Positions 50,284-60,369 of a stretch of 64,000 nucleotides of DNA are shown here, piece by piece. Location: NCBI RefSeq assembly GCF_000186865.1, contig NW_008705595.1, positions 273,165 through 337,164 on the forward strand. The letters run 5' to 3'. The notes under the pieces are model-generated. The model was not told where the DNA came from and searched no databases. It saw nothing but the letters and a program-made list of their open reading frames with translations. The translations under genes were made by a program, and so were the position numbers. Each line of letters opens with the position of its first letter. Position 1 is the first letter of the stretch. Origin of the DNA: Aureococcus anophagefferens (lineage: Eukaryota; Sar; Pelagophyceae; Pelagomonadales; Pelagomonadaceae).

Positions 50284-51020
50284 CAGCCTCCGTCCGAACA
50301 AAGAAATACCAGGCTCGTTTAGCGCAGGGGATGATATAAGATATAGAAAGAGACAATATTAAGGAGTGATACAAGATATAGAATGATATAGTTGGATTAG
50401 GAGCTGGGTGTGCCTTCAACATGGGCTCCACCCAGCGCGGGGACTAGCCTAGTCTAGGACCCCCAGGAAAAGAATAGGGCCGGCTGGATAGGAGGAGCCT
50501 GAAATTTTCTTGGGGTCACGGTGCGCTCCATGCGCACAATAATAGAGAGGATGCCAGCTTTCTTTCCCCGCTAAACCCGGGACTTCTGCCGTCACAAGTA
50601 GATTCATACCTACATAGGGCTGGCGCTGCTTCTTTCTCTTTGGAGAAGATGAATGTTTAGTTGGCAGCTATGACACCATTGGTCGTCACTTCATGCCAGT
50701 GCGGAAAGTACGCTTTTCCCGGAGCGACGTCGTAACGGCGAACGCGGCGGGCGGTTTCGCGTCGAAAGCGCTTATTCGGGCCCGAGGGGAGGTCTGCGGG
50801 CCCCGCGGAGCGAGCGGGCCCCGCGGAGCGAGCGCAGTGTATGTACACGCTCGGGGGGGTCGGGGAATGAGTGCTCGCCTACGGCCACGTCTTGCTCGAC
50901 ATCTCTCTCGCGCTCGCGGCCGAGCGTCTGTCGGGGCGAACGAAGCGCTCCCGATCGCCACCGCCGCCGCCGCGGACACCTTCGCGGGTCTGCGGCGCCG
51001 CGCGCTCCGGGGCACATACG
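50284..51020. other. intergenic: promoter side of the calpain-like gene, R5 copy 2, tandem GC repeat
   Basis: R5 copy 2 lies at ~50510-50556. GGGCCCCGCGGAGCGAGC is tandemly duplicated near 50798-50833 within a GC-rich block (50690-51020) that has open frames on both strands but no recognised motif. The calpain-like gene probably uses sequence just above 50283 as promoter; I see no core element I would name. Confidence 0.5.
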
Positions 51021-51737
51021 GAGCGAGCCCTAGTCAAAAAATCCCGCTAAAGTGGCTTATAGCGGCTATGGACGATCCCTGCGACTGCTTTTTGGCCCGA
51101 TGGACGAACTGTCGCACTGCATTTACAGGGAATGGGGGTGAGATTAAGACTGCCAAGTTTCAGGTCTGAAGACCATGGGGTTGGGCGCGCGCGCCATCGT
51201 CTAAAAGGCCATAATGTGTGCGGTGTAGTGAGAGCGAGGGGTCGCATCGCCACGATCGTCGCGCGCAAGCCCCAAACTTGGTAGACGCGACCTATGTATG
51301 TATTAGAGTGCTATCGTAAGCTGCAGCACAGCTGCGACCCAGAATATAGTCATGGGATTATCACCGAGGCATGCATTCGTTTCATGCGATGGACCGATCA
51401 CCGGGACTACATTTTGGCTCGAGACAAAGTTGGAGCTCACGGAAGCACTTAAACTATATGAGAGATGAAGCCTGCCAAGTTTGGGGCTTGCGCGCGACGA
51501 TCGTGGCGATGCGACCCCTCGCTCTCACTACACCGCACACATTATGGCCTTTTAGACGATGGCGCGCGCGCCCAACCCCATGGTCTTCAGACCTGAAACT
51601 TGGCAGTCTTAATCTCACCCCCATTCCCTGTAAATGCAGTGCGACAGTTCGTCCATCGGGCCAAAAAGCAGTCGCAGGGATCGTCCATAGCCGCTATAAG
51701 CCACTTTTGCGGGATTTTTTTACTAGGGCTCGCTCCA
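51021..51737. repeat. near-perfect inverted repeat, ~260-bp arms
   Basis: The left arm (51021-51283, from GGAGCGAGCCCTAGT) is almost exactly the reverse complement of the right arm (51475-51737), with ~190 bp of unrelated spacer. Shared landmarks: CCAAGTTTCAGGTCTGAAGA, GGTTGGGCGCGCGCGCCATC, CCACGATCGTCGCGCGCAAG. Differences are limited to a few positions (for example AAAGTGG versus AAAAGTGG near the outer end). RNA from either strand would fold into a long hairpin. It could be a foldback transposable element, a small-RNA source or a recent inversion duplication. No coding region is credible inside. Confidence 0.9.
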
Positions 51738-52427
51738 CATGCATGCGCGCGAGAGAGCATGCGTCGCGCGTCGGACGCTGCGACGTTCTTGAAACTGACC
51801 CTGGAGTCGAGCTCCTGCGCCGCGTCGTCTCGACGGTGGCCGTGGGGCGTGTGACGCTGCCCCTACCCCAAGGGATGGTCTCGATCCATTCCATACCACC
51901 ATTGCGTCGGGTCCATCGCAATTTAGTGCGCCCAATCGTCTCCCATCGTTGCCTTTCCAGCCCCAGGGCCTCTGCGCCCGCGGCCGTTAAGGTTTCGCCG
52001 CTCGGGGGTGGTTCTGGCGAATTAAACTGGTACCATCGGATGCGGCGGGCGACGGAGGTCACGCTCGTCAAGGTTTAGTTCGCCAGAACGACGCTCAGGA
52101 CCCGCCCCGGGAGCCGCTGCCCCGCGACGACGTCCAGACCGTGAGACACGCTTACTTTTTTCACTCGGCAACGCCGCGGCATGCGTTTTAGGTGAATAAA
52201 TCCGGTCATTGAACGTGTCAGTGGTTCCGACGAGCACGAAATGCTAGGTTACTCCAGTACGAAGGTATAAACCCAGCAGCTACTCCTCAACTGTGACTGT
52301 TGGTTCCCCAAGTGTCCACCAAATTTAAAGGATTAGCTATAGTTTGCCCAAGCACGTACTTAAGCTTGCCTCTGATGCTCTAGATTAGGCCTTTGGGAAA
52401 CTACGAACTAAGTGGACGAAATTAATT
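51738..52427. other. intergenic
   Basis: GC-rich to ~52150, then AT-rich toward the following gene. I see no supported gene. Open frames over 51740-52078 on both strands lack motifs. Confidence 0.4.
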
Positions 52428-54776
52428 ATGCTTGATGCGTTACAAATTAAGTATGCTTCTAAAATCGAAACTCGACGTGGCGAGCGTCAAAATTACGCGC
52501 GGCAGACACGTCTGTGGTTTCGAGAGTTGGATGAGATCCGGCAGGAAGCTGCTTGTGCACGGAGTCGACCAGTGAGTGCAAATAAAGCCTCGCGCAAGGA
52601 CCACGCAATACTCGTGGGGCGCTATCGTCAGGCTCGTGGCGAACAAATCAAATGGCAGGACATTGCAGATAAGACCATCGAAGAGAATAGGCTACTACGA
52701 GGAGAAGTCTGCGCATTGAGGAAACGGTTTTGCGACGCCCAGATATCGGCTGCCTACACTGGCAAGAGACATTTGGACGCGGAGGTCTCACTCAGTGCGC
52801 TCAAGTATGCTGCGATGGAGACTGAGAGGGCGGTAGTTCTAGGATACTTGAGCAAATGTGGAGCTTTGCTTGAAGAGCTTGAAGCTCAAAAGCTGCAGAC
52901 TGCAGTAATTAGGCGACAAGTTGTCGATCTACGACAGGAGTTGTCTGGCGTGCGCCGGCAGCTAGCTTTGCATGCTACAGAGCGTGGCGAAGTAGTACAG
53001 CAAGCTCTTTTCTCCAGCCGAGGGGGATACTCTACCAAGCAAGGCATGCCATGCACTTTTGGTATGTTGTCCCTCCAGCAGAGGGTGTGTTGGGCTGGGT
53101 TGGGCGCGGTTTCTCCATTTCAAATGCGACGAGGTGCTTCTCCGAACGCTAGGGCCGATTCAAACCTCAGGCCTAAGATTGAAAACGGCAGAGAAAAAGT
53201 GCGTTCTGCCGCATTACCAAAAGAGTCGAATTTCAAGGCCTCTGAAGTAGCAAAGCAACAGACAAAGAGCGACAGCATGAGGATCGTGCAATTTGCGCAA
53301 AATGTTGTGAGTGGCCAGATTCCCCGCGCGCTATCTTTTAAAAAACTGAGAATCACACGCAAAGCTGGCGCTACTCGCAAGGCTCATCAGCAATTGGCCA
53401 ATGATGCCAGATCTCTAACCGATCGTTGCGTCTATCTCCAGCACCAAATATGCGCTGCCTTGAGCGCAGAGTGCCGTTGGCGTGAGGAGCGCATACTACT
53501 GCTATCATCAGCACGAATGTTTGACCTTGCAATCAAAGAACTCTATGCTAATTCCGCAAAGAAAGACGCAACAAAAGGAATGTTTGATATGAAGCGTGTT
53601 TCTGCGTTCGATGTCCATGCCGAGCATGCTGCATCAAAATGGCCAATGGCCTCAGACGCACATCGATTTGCGAGCCGTGGCTGTATTAGTGCAATTTCAG
53701 ATGCTAACAAAGCATGCCAATTCGTAGAAACCAATACGCGCCATGATAGCTTATCAGAGAAGAGGGTGGAGGTGTTGGGTGATTGCACTGACCTTGATCC
53801 TCTAGATTCTATGGGCTTGCAGGGATTCATTCTGCATATTAAGGACATCATGGCTAACGAGGTTACAGGCATTACAGATCCAGGTATGAAAGGGGGTAAA
53901 CTCTTGATTTCACAGGAGCTCATAGCGACAAAGCTCAACAAAGTATTCGCTTACATGAGAAATTTTGGAACGGTGGCGGCACGTGAGTGCACTGAGCTTC
54001 GCGCGTTGCTCGCAGTCAACGAAGCACAAACATCACAAGAGGGAGCTATGCTTAAGCGGGATGCGGCGGCAGATATTCATCAAAATCAGGCGGTATTACA
54101 GTACATCTATGCCACTTGTCTGCACTGTGCTCAAGCTTGTGGTACTCATCTACTGCGGCTTGAACTCCCCTGCATGAGATTATCTGATGATGCAGCTCTT
54201 CTAATTGTGCGATTACTAGCAGGTATGCCTCGAATCAAATGTAGTTTATCTGCTTATCCGGTGGCGGATCATATCATGCAAGGTCAAAAGCCAAGTCTGC
54301 ATGCTCCCCATAACTTTCGACCACATAATTGGTTGTCGCACCTCATCCTTCGTGACAATGCACTTGGCGATGTTGCTGCGGCAGCGCTTGCTATCAACAT
54401 AGTTTCCATTGCGCCGATTCTGGCCTATGTGGACTTGAAGAACAATCAGATCTCCTCCAGTGGCAGACAAACTCTCAAAATTGGGACCGAAGCAAACAAA
54501 TCTGTGCTTGAAACATCCTCGTTCAGCCATGATGACTGTAACATGCGGCTAAGGGAGGAAGCCCTCGGTCCAATTATATGTGGCTGGCGTGAGCACGAAA
54601 ACTGGACCATCGAGCGGGTGGGAGCCGAAATTGCCCGACTTGAGCAACCAGGCAGTCACTATCTTGGCATTTTGAGCGGCATGCTTGTGGATCCGCATGT
54701 GCACGCCCCCCCGCCCCTCTTGGTCGACCTTCGTGGCAACACGCCCATTGTCACCGTTTTTAAAAAAAAACGGTGA
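52428..54776 (+). CDS. coiled-coil protein with C-terminal LRR-like region
   Basis: 782 residues from a true ATG, no intron needed. Residues ~1-200 are strongly helical with heptads (LRGEVCALRKRFCDAQ, RRQVVDLRQELSGVRRQLAL). ~200-330 are polar and basic, and ~330-470 are helical again (LQHQICAALSAECRWREERI). From ~560 a Leu-rich section resembles ribonuclease-inhibitor-type repeats (LRLELPCMRLSDDAALLIVR, LSHLILRDNALGDVAAAALA, LAYVDLKNNQISSSGRQTL). The extreme C-terminus is proline-rich, then VDLRGNTPIVTVFKKKR. I recognise no named family; coiled coil plus LRR suggests a cytoskeletal or ciliary adaptor, which is inference. The stop codon is inside a perfect hairpin. Confidence 0.75.
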   Translation: MLDALQIKYASKIETRRGERQNYARQTRLWFRELDEIRQEAACARSRPVSANKASRKDHAILVGRYRQARGEQIKWQDIADKTIEENRLLRGEVCALRKRFCDAQISAAYTGKRHLDAEVSLSALKYAAMETERAVVLGYLSKCGALLEELEAQKLQTAVIRRQVVDLRQELSGVRRQLALHATERGEVVQQALFSSRGGYSTKQGMPCTFGMLSLQQRVCWAGLGAVSPFQMRRGASPNARADSNLRPKIENGREKVRSAALPKESNFKASEVAKQQTKSDSMRIVQFAQNVVSGQIPRALSFKKLRITRKAGATRKAHQQLANDARSLTDRCVYLQHQICAALSAECRWREERILLLSSARMFDLAIKELYANSAKKDATKGMFDMKRVSAFDVHAEHAASKWPMASDAHRFASRGCISAISDANKACQFVETNTRHDSLSEKRVEVLGDCTDLDPLDSMGLQGFILHIKDIMANEVTGITDPGMKGGKLLISQELIATKLNKVFAYMRNFGTVAARECTELRALLAVNEAQTSQEGAMLKRDAAADIHQNQAVLQYIYATCLHCAQACGTHLLRLELPCMRLSDDAALLIVRLLAGMPRIKCSLSAYPVADHIMQGQKPSLHAPHNFRPHNWLSHLILRDNALGDVAAAALAINIVSIAPILAYVDLKNNQISSSGRQTLKIGTEANKSVLETSSFSHDDCNMRLREEALGPIICGWREHENWTIERVGAEIARLEQPGSHYLGILSGMLVDPHVHAPPPLLVDLRGNTPIVTVFKKKR

Positions 54777-54777
54777 C
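54750..54777 (+). terminator. perfect 12-bp-stem hairpin spanning the stop codon
   Basis: GTCACCGTTTTT is followed after a few A residues by AAAAACGGTGAC. The TGA stop is part of the second arm. In a eukaryote this is not a classical terminator. It could act in 3'-end formation or be a by-product of the A-rich Lys codons at the C-terminus. Confidence 0.5.
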
Positions 54778-54786
54778 ATCTAAGCC

Positions 54787-54895
54787 AACCTTGAACTTGA
54801 ACTTCAGCACTCTAGGGTGAAGTTCAACTTCAGCATTCAAAGTTGAAATTCAACTCATGCACTCAGCCTTGAAGTTAAGCTTAAAAGCGAGCCGC
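54787..54895 (+). repeat. TTGAACTTCA-type short inverted/direct repeat cluster
   Basis: Five or more variants of TTGAACTTCAGCA and its complement TGAAGTTCAA occur within ~100 bp. Similar strings occur at 61015-61060 (TTGTTGAACTTCAGCACTTT, TTGTTGAAGTT) and 35372-35396 (AACTTCAAGTTGAACTTGAA). Origin unknown. Confidence 0.6.
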
Positions 54896-55252
54896 AAAAT
54901 CGTAAAGGATATTTTTCATTATTGTTTACCGCCAATATAGCCACATTTCAAATTTGCAGGCGACATGGCTGAGATAGAGGGTGCTTGCGAAACAGAACCG
55001 CTGAAGCAGCTAGAGATCGAATGCTCCAAACTTTATAACCTAGTGTCAATGCACTTTTAGCCTCCTGTTCCGGTGCTCCGAAATCCTGAGCGGCAGCTGG
55101 ATCATAACCTGCGTCTAACATTCCCGACGATAACGACCTCGTCTGAAAATATCCTGGGTGGGGTGGTGGTGCATGCTGTGGTTGGGTGGTTCACCGCCGT
55201 GCTCCTGGTACCTGTTACAATGTCATATTCCATATCTTAGCAGAGACTCGTC
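54896..55252. other. intergenic, promoter side of the AP2 gene
   Basis: I see no gene. The region contains pyrimidine-rich stretches and TTGCAG/CTTAG strings that could be 3' splice sites of a 5' leader. Confidence 0.35.
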
Positions 55253-56934
55253 ATGGACGGGTTGCAATTCAGGAAACCCGCCGTCCCGACCTCTCGCTTT
55301 CGCGGCGTATATGCCTTCCGATCACCGCTCCGTCTCCGATACAAATGGCAATGCTTCATGGCCATCGATGAAACCCGAAGGGAGCATCTGGGAACATTTG
55401 AAACAGAAATACTCGCTGCTCAAGCATTCGATACACGTGCAAGGACACTCGGTCGCTCCTCGGAATGCAATTTCGATGAAGAGACTCAACCACGCATTCC
55501 CAACGAGGACTTGAGCTACGACAAAACACAAGGTCAGCCTGCCGATAAGTCAATACCCCCCCCCGCCTGGTTTACTACGTCCAGCGTCTGCCGCGGCGGT
55601 TACTGGTCGTCAGCGCAAATCAAGGATGGGCGCTCGCAGGTCTGTGTCTGATTCCACGAAACGTGGCCTGGTGACAGGTGGAGGCCACAACTCGGAGCAA
55701 GCCGCAAATTCTCTCATTCTCGCCGAGTGAGTTCCAAGACGAAACCAAAATCCATCGTCGTTACACGGCGCTTTAGGTCTACGGTGACTCACCGGGCCTG
55801 GCCTGTCGATTGCAGTGCATTTTAAGCTGACATTCCTATCGCAAGCACATGAAATAGGCAGGGGCTCCGGCACGCGGCGATGGACAACCACACCGCGTGG
55901 GCAACTACAGTAGTGGAGCACGTGCAGAGGTTCCACAGTCGCGCTTTAAGGGAGTCTACTTTGTCCTGGGGGGTCGCTGGGAAGCTAAGATAACGTATCG
56001 TTCAAAATCAAAGCACATTGGGACTTTTGACTCCGAAGAGGAAGCAGCGCGTGCATTTGATGCTCGTGCGCGCTATCTTGGAGTCCCTGAACGTTGCAAC
56101 TACGACGATCGCGGTATGATTATGTAACTATACGCTGCTTCTTCAGATTTCAATCTTGCAGGCAACGAGGTCATGGAGCAAGCTTCTGAACCTTTCCGTG
56201 GCGTTCGAAGGTCACGGAACAAGTGGCGCGCAGTCATCTCGGTGGACGGGCAATCTGTTAATCTTGGCATTTTTGACACCAAAGAACAAGCGGCGGAGGT
56301 CTGCCGTGCTGCTGAGTCGCAGAATGCAGAACGCAAGCGAAATGTGGTCCTTGCGTCCAAATAAGGTTGTAATCTCAATGAACGATCTTGCTCTCAGGCT
56401 CTCTCCGGTGCGAAGCTTGCTATAGACGCCACAGCTGATGGCGCTGGGTTGCGTTCAAGTTGTATTCCCGAAGCTGTCGCACATTCACGCAAGCGACCGC
56501 GAAGATACCAGGGTATACCGCTGCTTGAGTCGGCTTGTCATGCGCAAAATTTAGCCGACGGCCCTCAAGGCACGGAAAAATCGGAACTAGTCCCTGCTCT
56601 TCAACTTTCGCCAGTACAGACCCAGTCTGGGGCAATGACTCCCGCATACTACTTTGGCTTCCAGATGCAACCGACCCAACCACTAGAGACCGCACAAAAT
56701 TTGCATTGTATAGACACTGGTTTCTGGCAACCATCACTTGGTCGAAGCATGCCGCATAGTGCGCCGATACCACCTACACAACGTCCAGAAAGTGCCAACA
56801 ACGTCATCAACAGAAATCTGGAGGTGCGCCATGGCCAGTGGTTTTCCCGGCTCAACACACTTGGGGAACCCGAATTTCTATTTGCACAAGTACCACCCGC
56901 TGCGACAGACGTCACTTCAGCCAGTAACTCATGA
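55253..56934 (+). CDS. protein with four AP2/ERF-like domains, multi-exon
   Basis: A true ATG opens MDGLQFRKPAVPTS. AP2 unit 1 (SRFRGVYAF, KWQCFMAID, HLGTFETEILAAQAFDTRAR) is in exon 1 (55253 to ~55643). Unit 2 (SVCRGGYWSSAQIKDGRS, NSEQAANSLILAE) crosses a ~34-nt intron. Unit 3 (SRFKGVYFVLGGRWEAKITY, IGTFDSEEEAARAFDARARY, ERCNYDD) ends at a 48-nt intron that joins DDRG to NEVMEQASE. Unit 4 (PFRGVRRSRNKWRAVISVDG, LGIFDTKEQAAEVCRAAES) ends at a 54-nt intron that joins ERKRN to ALSGAKLAID. The final exon, to 56934, is Pro/Gln-rich and disordered with a basic KRPRR stretch. AP2 domains bind DNA; repeated AP2 units are frequent in algae and protists. A nuclear transcription factor is inferred. Exon borders at 55640-55930 are provisional. 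Confidence 0.75.
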
Positions 56935-58832
56935 TAATTCGTGACAATTCTCAGAACCAGACCGTACCACAATCGCCCAATGCAGATTCTACACACTGGG
57001 ATATGGCTGGTTGTAAACAGCCAAATCCCCAAACCGAGGCTGCTATCGGCCTAACAGGCACGTAGAGCCAGCAAGTCGGGACTCTTGCCACTGGCCAGCG
57101 ACCTGCAAAGACTCTCGTCAACCTGGCGAATAGCACAGGGGGAGTGCGGCCGTGTAGCGGCAGTACCACGTACGTCGGTGAAGGGTCTGTTTTCGGAGTC
57201 CCCAACAGGACGACGCCTCCTGCGGGCGTAGAGAGTTTTGCTGGATGATGGTGATTATGGCTAGTACCCTATTCAGATAGATCCCTTTTTCACGTTCACT
57301 ATACTGACAACGAGGAATCCTCTTTTTACGTGCAGCCCCGCAGTTCCCCTTAGCACAAACTGCGGGGAAAATAGAGAGAAATACCCCAAACTAGGGTAAT
57401 AAGGAACGTTAATGTCAACGTTACGGGGGAGTGCAGTGTCATCTCCATAGTGTGACGTCGCGATAGTGAGGGAGCAGGGTAATGTAAATTATGGGGATGA
57501 TGGTGGATCAAGCTAGTACTCTATTCAGATAGACCCCTTTTCAAGTTCACCGTGGAGAAGTAAAGTACGAGGGGGGGAAGGAGGAGCCTAACTAGAGATA
57601 CTCTCATATTCCCGGACCTCTAACTAGAGGAGCGGAATGTACTAGTAGGCTCCCTAGGTAGCTGGCTTATCGCCAAGCGCACTTTGATTGTGCTTAATCA
57701 CACTCGCGTTCTAAGGGCGATATTCGCCGCTTTATCATCATACTGGCCTATGCTGGCTATGCTAAGTCTGCCTTATACTGGCTATGCTCATGCTATACTA
57801 TGCTGGTGCTGCATACTAGCATACTCGGATTCTAACAATGATGGCGCTTCGGCACTACTCTCAGTGAGTTCGAGGGACGTAGCAAGGTCCCCAGCTTCTT
57901 TCTTTTGCGCCTCCGGCGCCTTCGGCGCCAGATTTGTTCTTTGTCCCCCCCCCCCCCTATTTTTTTTCTCAGGCTGTTTTTTTCGGTGAACCGGCGCGGA
58001 GCGAGCCGCCCCATGAGGTCCACGGCGTGGAGAGCGTCTCTTTCGGGCAGCAGTGCGCGGCGCGACTGCGTGCACTAAACTCACGGGTTGGTGCGCCCGA
58101 AAGCTGACACTCGCGCGCTCACGGGCCTGTGCGCCGTGAGTTTAGTGCACGCGATCTGCCTCGTCACGGCAGCTACGAAGGCGGCGCATTTTGCTGGTTT
58201 CGGTGGCCGTGGCACGAGGAGATCCGGGCACGGGGCAGCGTGCTGGCTGGCGCGGAGCCTCGGGGTACATGTATGGTGCCCTCGGGCTGCTCAGTCACTG
58301 GTTTGACCCGGGCGACGTGCGATGCGCGCGCGCGGCCGCGCGGGTGCGCGCGACGCGGTTTCAGCCCGAACGTGTCGGACCGATTCCTCGGCTCCTCTGG
58401 GCCAGCCCTTGTGGCAGGGCGCTCGCGGGTCGATGGCGGACGATCCCTGCTGCTGCGCGGGGCTGCCCGGGCCGCTCATGGGCCGGGGGAGGGGCGTCGC
58501 GTCGGTCAAATCGGTCGCCCGAACCACTCTCGTTCGCAGCGAGTCGCAATCCAAATGATGCCGCTCCTTCGCCGATGGCAGCCCCCATGTGCGTGCTACG
58601 CGCTGTCCCAGGGATCTTGCACGCGGGGGCGCGCGCGAGGTGGTAGGCGCGCTCGACTAAATTTAATGCCTCCATGCCGTCTCGGCCCGAAATCAGCGGA
58701 ACCAAATACATACAGCGAGCCGCCTATATGCTCAATAAACCAAAGTTTTCTAGTTGTTGCCCAATCGCAACGTACCTTCAAACTCAGCGGCGCCGTGGAC
58801 CTCCTAGCCGCCCCACGTTTTTAGGACGTGAG
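56935..58832. other. intergenic with local repeats
   Basis: Two ~60-bp direct repeats lie at ~57244-57305 and ~57495-57553 (ATGATGGTG.. then CTAGTACYCTATTCAGATAG and CCTTTTTCACGTTCAC-like ends), about 250 bp apart. A cluster of TATGCTGGCTATGCT-like units spans ~57740-57830. A C13 run is at 57945-57957. A GC-rich block (58000-58660) has open frames but no motif. Confidence 0.5.
58064..58152. repeat. 18-bp perfect inverted repeat
   Basis: GCGTGCACTAAACTCACG is mirrored by CGTGAGTTTAGTGCACGC about 50 bp downstream. It would form a cruciform or RNA hairpin. It sits at the edge of the GC-rich block, suggesting the terminus of an element or a small inversion duplication. Confidence 0.7.
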
Positions 58833-60369
58833 ATGGGGAAGCGTCGGGATAGTGAGGATTTCGCAGGATTTGACCCGCAAGCTTCACCACGTGAGAATGA
58901 GGGCGTGCGAGAGGGAGACGTTGGTCTGATTACAACGCGCTGGGGGTTGGTCGTCTCGCCTGAGCAATACGACGAAGTAAGCAACTCGAGGAGTGACTCG
59001 CGCAATACGCTCGGGGCCGTGCGAAAACGCATGTGCAGCCATGAGGGTGTGTTGGAACTTTCGGTGTTCTTTGGCTGGCTACTAGTCATCACGGCGCACG
59101 TCGCTCAGATTTGGGCTCTTTGGTGGTTTTTCTGGCAGCATGTTGTTGGTGATGCGCATCAGCGGTGGAGACGTAACGAGCCGATAGTTCGACTTGGGCT
59201 CAACTCAGATCCGGCGGCCACTCGTGCAGCCATGAAGCGCAGTCCATCACTAACGGCATCTCTTACTTGGCATGCAGCACAGCGTTCTGTCACCGCCAAC
59301 TGCGCAAAGACCATGGCTTGCTTTGCCGCGTGGACAATATGGCTCAGTGTCGCCACCGCTGCACGGCGTATTTTCAAGCGGCTAATGCCTGCGATGGTGC
59401 GCAACTTATCTTTCAACAATTTGAGCGGATATCAATATTAGGTCTTCGCAGTATGTTTCCATGCAGAGCTTTTTGGCATAACTGGCCTTGTCATGACTTT
59501 ATGCACCAACTTTGCATCATACCTGCATCAACCGGGGAAACGGCTCTTTGATGTTGGCTTCGTGATCGTGCCTGAACTTGGTCGTGCAAGTCGTCTCGAG
59601 CCTGTTTCAGATGTGTTGACTGGAGCTATGCCCGTGGTTGCGTTTGTATACATAATGTTTTTTCTGGACCGTCGCCGTCGTTGTCGCTGTCTGACGGATT
59701 GGTTCCGCATGATGACTGTGGTTTATGCATTTCGTTGCATAACTTCTACAATGACGTCCCTGCCTGGTCCAGCACCGCATTGTCAGTCCAAAGCCCAGGA
59801 AAATGATGTTTATCTCCCCCCCGATACTTGGCACGATATCGCCACGTCCCTCACAACAGCCATTTCAGGCGGTTCTTGCGGTGATCTGCTATTCTCCGGT
59901 CATGCAGCGATGACAACGATTACTACACTTCTCCTTGTGAGACAACAGCGACGTCACGGCCAAAAGACAGAGCGCATCGCGAAAGTTCTCGGCTGCACAT
60001 ATATCTTCCTAATGTGTCTGTTTGCTGTTGCTAGCCGTCATAGTCAGTGTCGCCATAACGTTCTATCAACTTACATGTGTTCACATTTCAGGGAAACATT
60101 ACACTGTTGACCTTGCGCTTGGCACCCTCATTGGTTCCCTAACTTACTTTCGTTTTCGTGACTCATGGTCCAGAGACCCCGTAACTCTAGACCGCATGGA
60201 TGTAAGTCCCTGACTTCTTACTTATTTGCTTCGACCCCTTGCTGTTTCTCAGGCAGTTGTACGCTACTATTCTCCTGGGGCGGATCCCTACGCGACAGAG
60301 ATCTATCCCAACGAGCAATCAGTACAAACGCCCTTATTAGAAGTGAAGGCGATGTCTCATATTGTCTGA
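58833..60369 (+). CDS. sphingomyelin-synthase-like (PAP2_C) membrane enzyme
   Basis: Four exons (58833-59396, 59442-60036, 60092-60201, 60253-60369; introns 45, 55 and 51 nt) give 461 residues; an alternative ATG lies in frame at 58674. Several membrane segments are visible (LSVFFGWLLVITAHVAQIWA; HAELFGITGLVMTLCTNFAS; LTGAMPVVAFVYIMFFLD; KVLGCTYIFLMCLFAVAS). The catalytic motifs of the sphingomyelin synthase/IPC synthase family are CGDLLFSGHAAM and, across intron 2, SRKHYTVDLALG, which supply the two His and one Asp of the lipid phosphotransferase triad. Such enzymes move a phospho-headgroup from a glycerophospholipid to ceramide in Golgi or plasma membrane; the headgroup cannot be told from sequence. 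Intron 1 (45 nt) contains an in-frame TAG, so reading through it would truncate the protein. Confidence 0.85.

Noticed and set aside
59397..59441. TAG at 59439 as the end of a short membrane protein
   Set aside because: Splicing a 45-nt intron removes it and continues into the conserved SGH and HYTVD motifs of the same enzyme.
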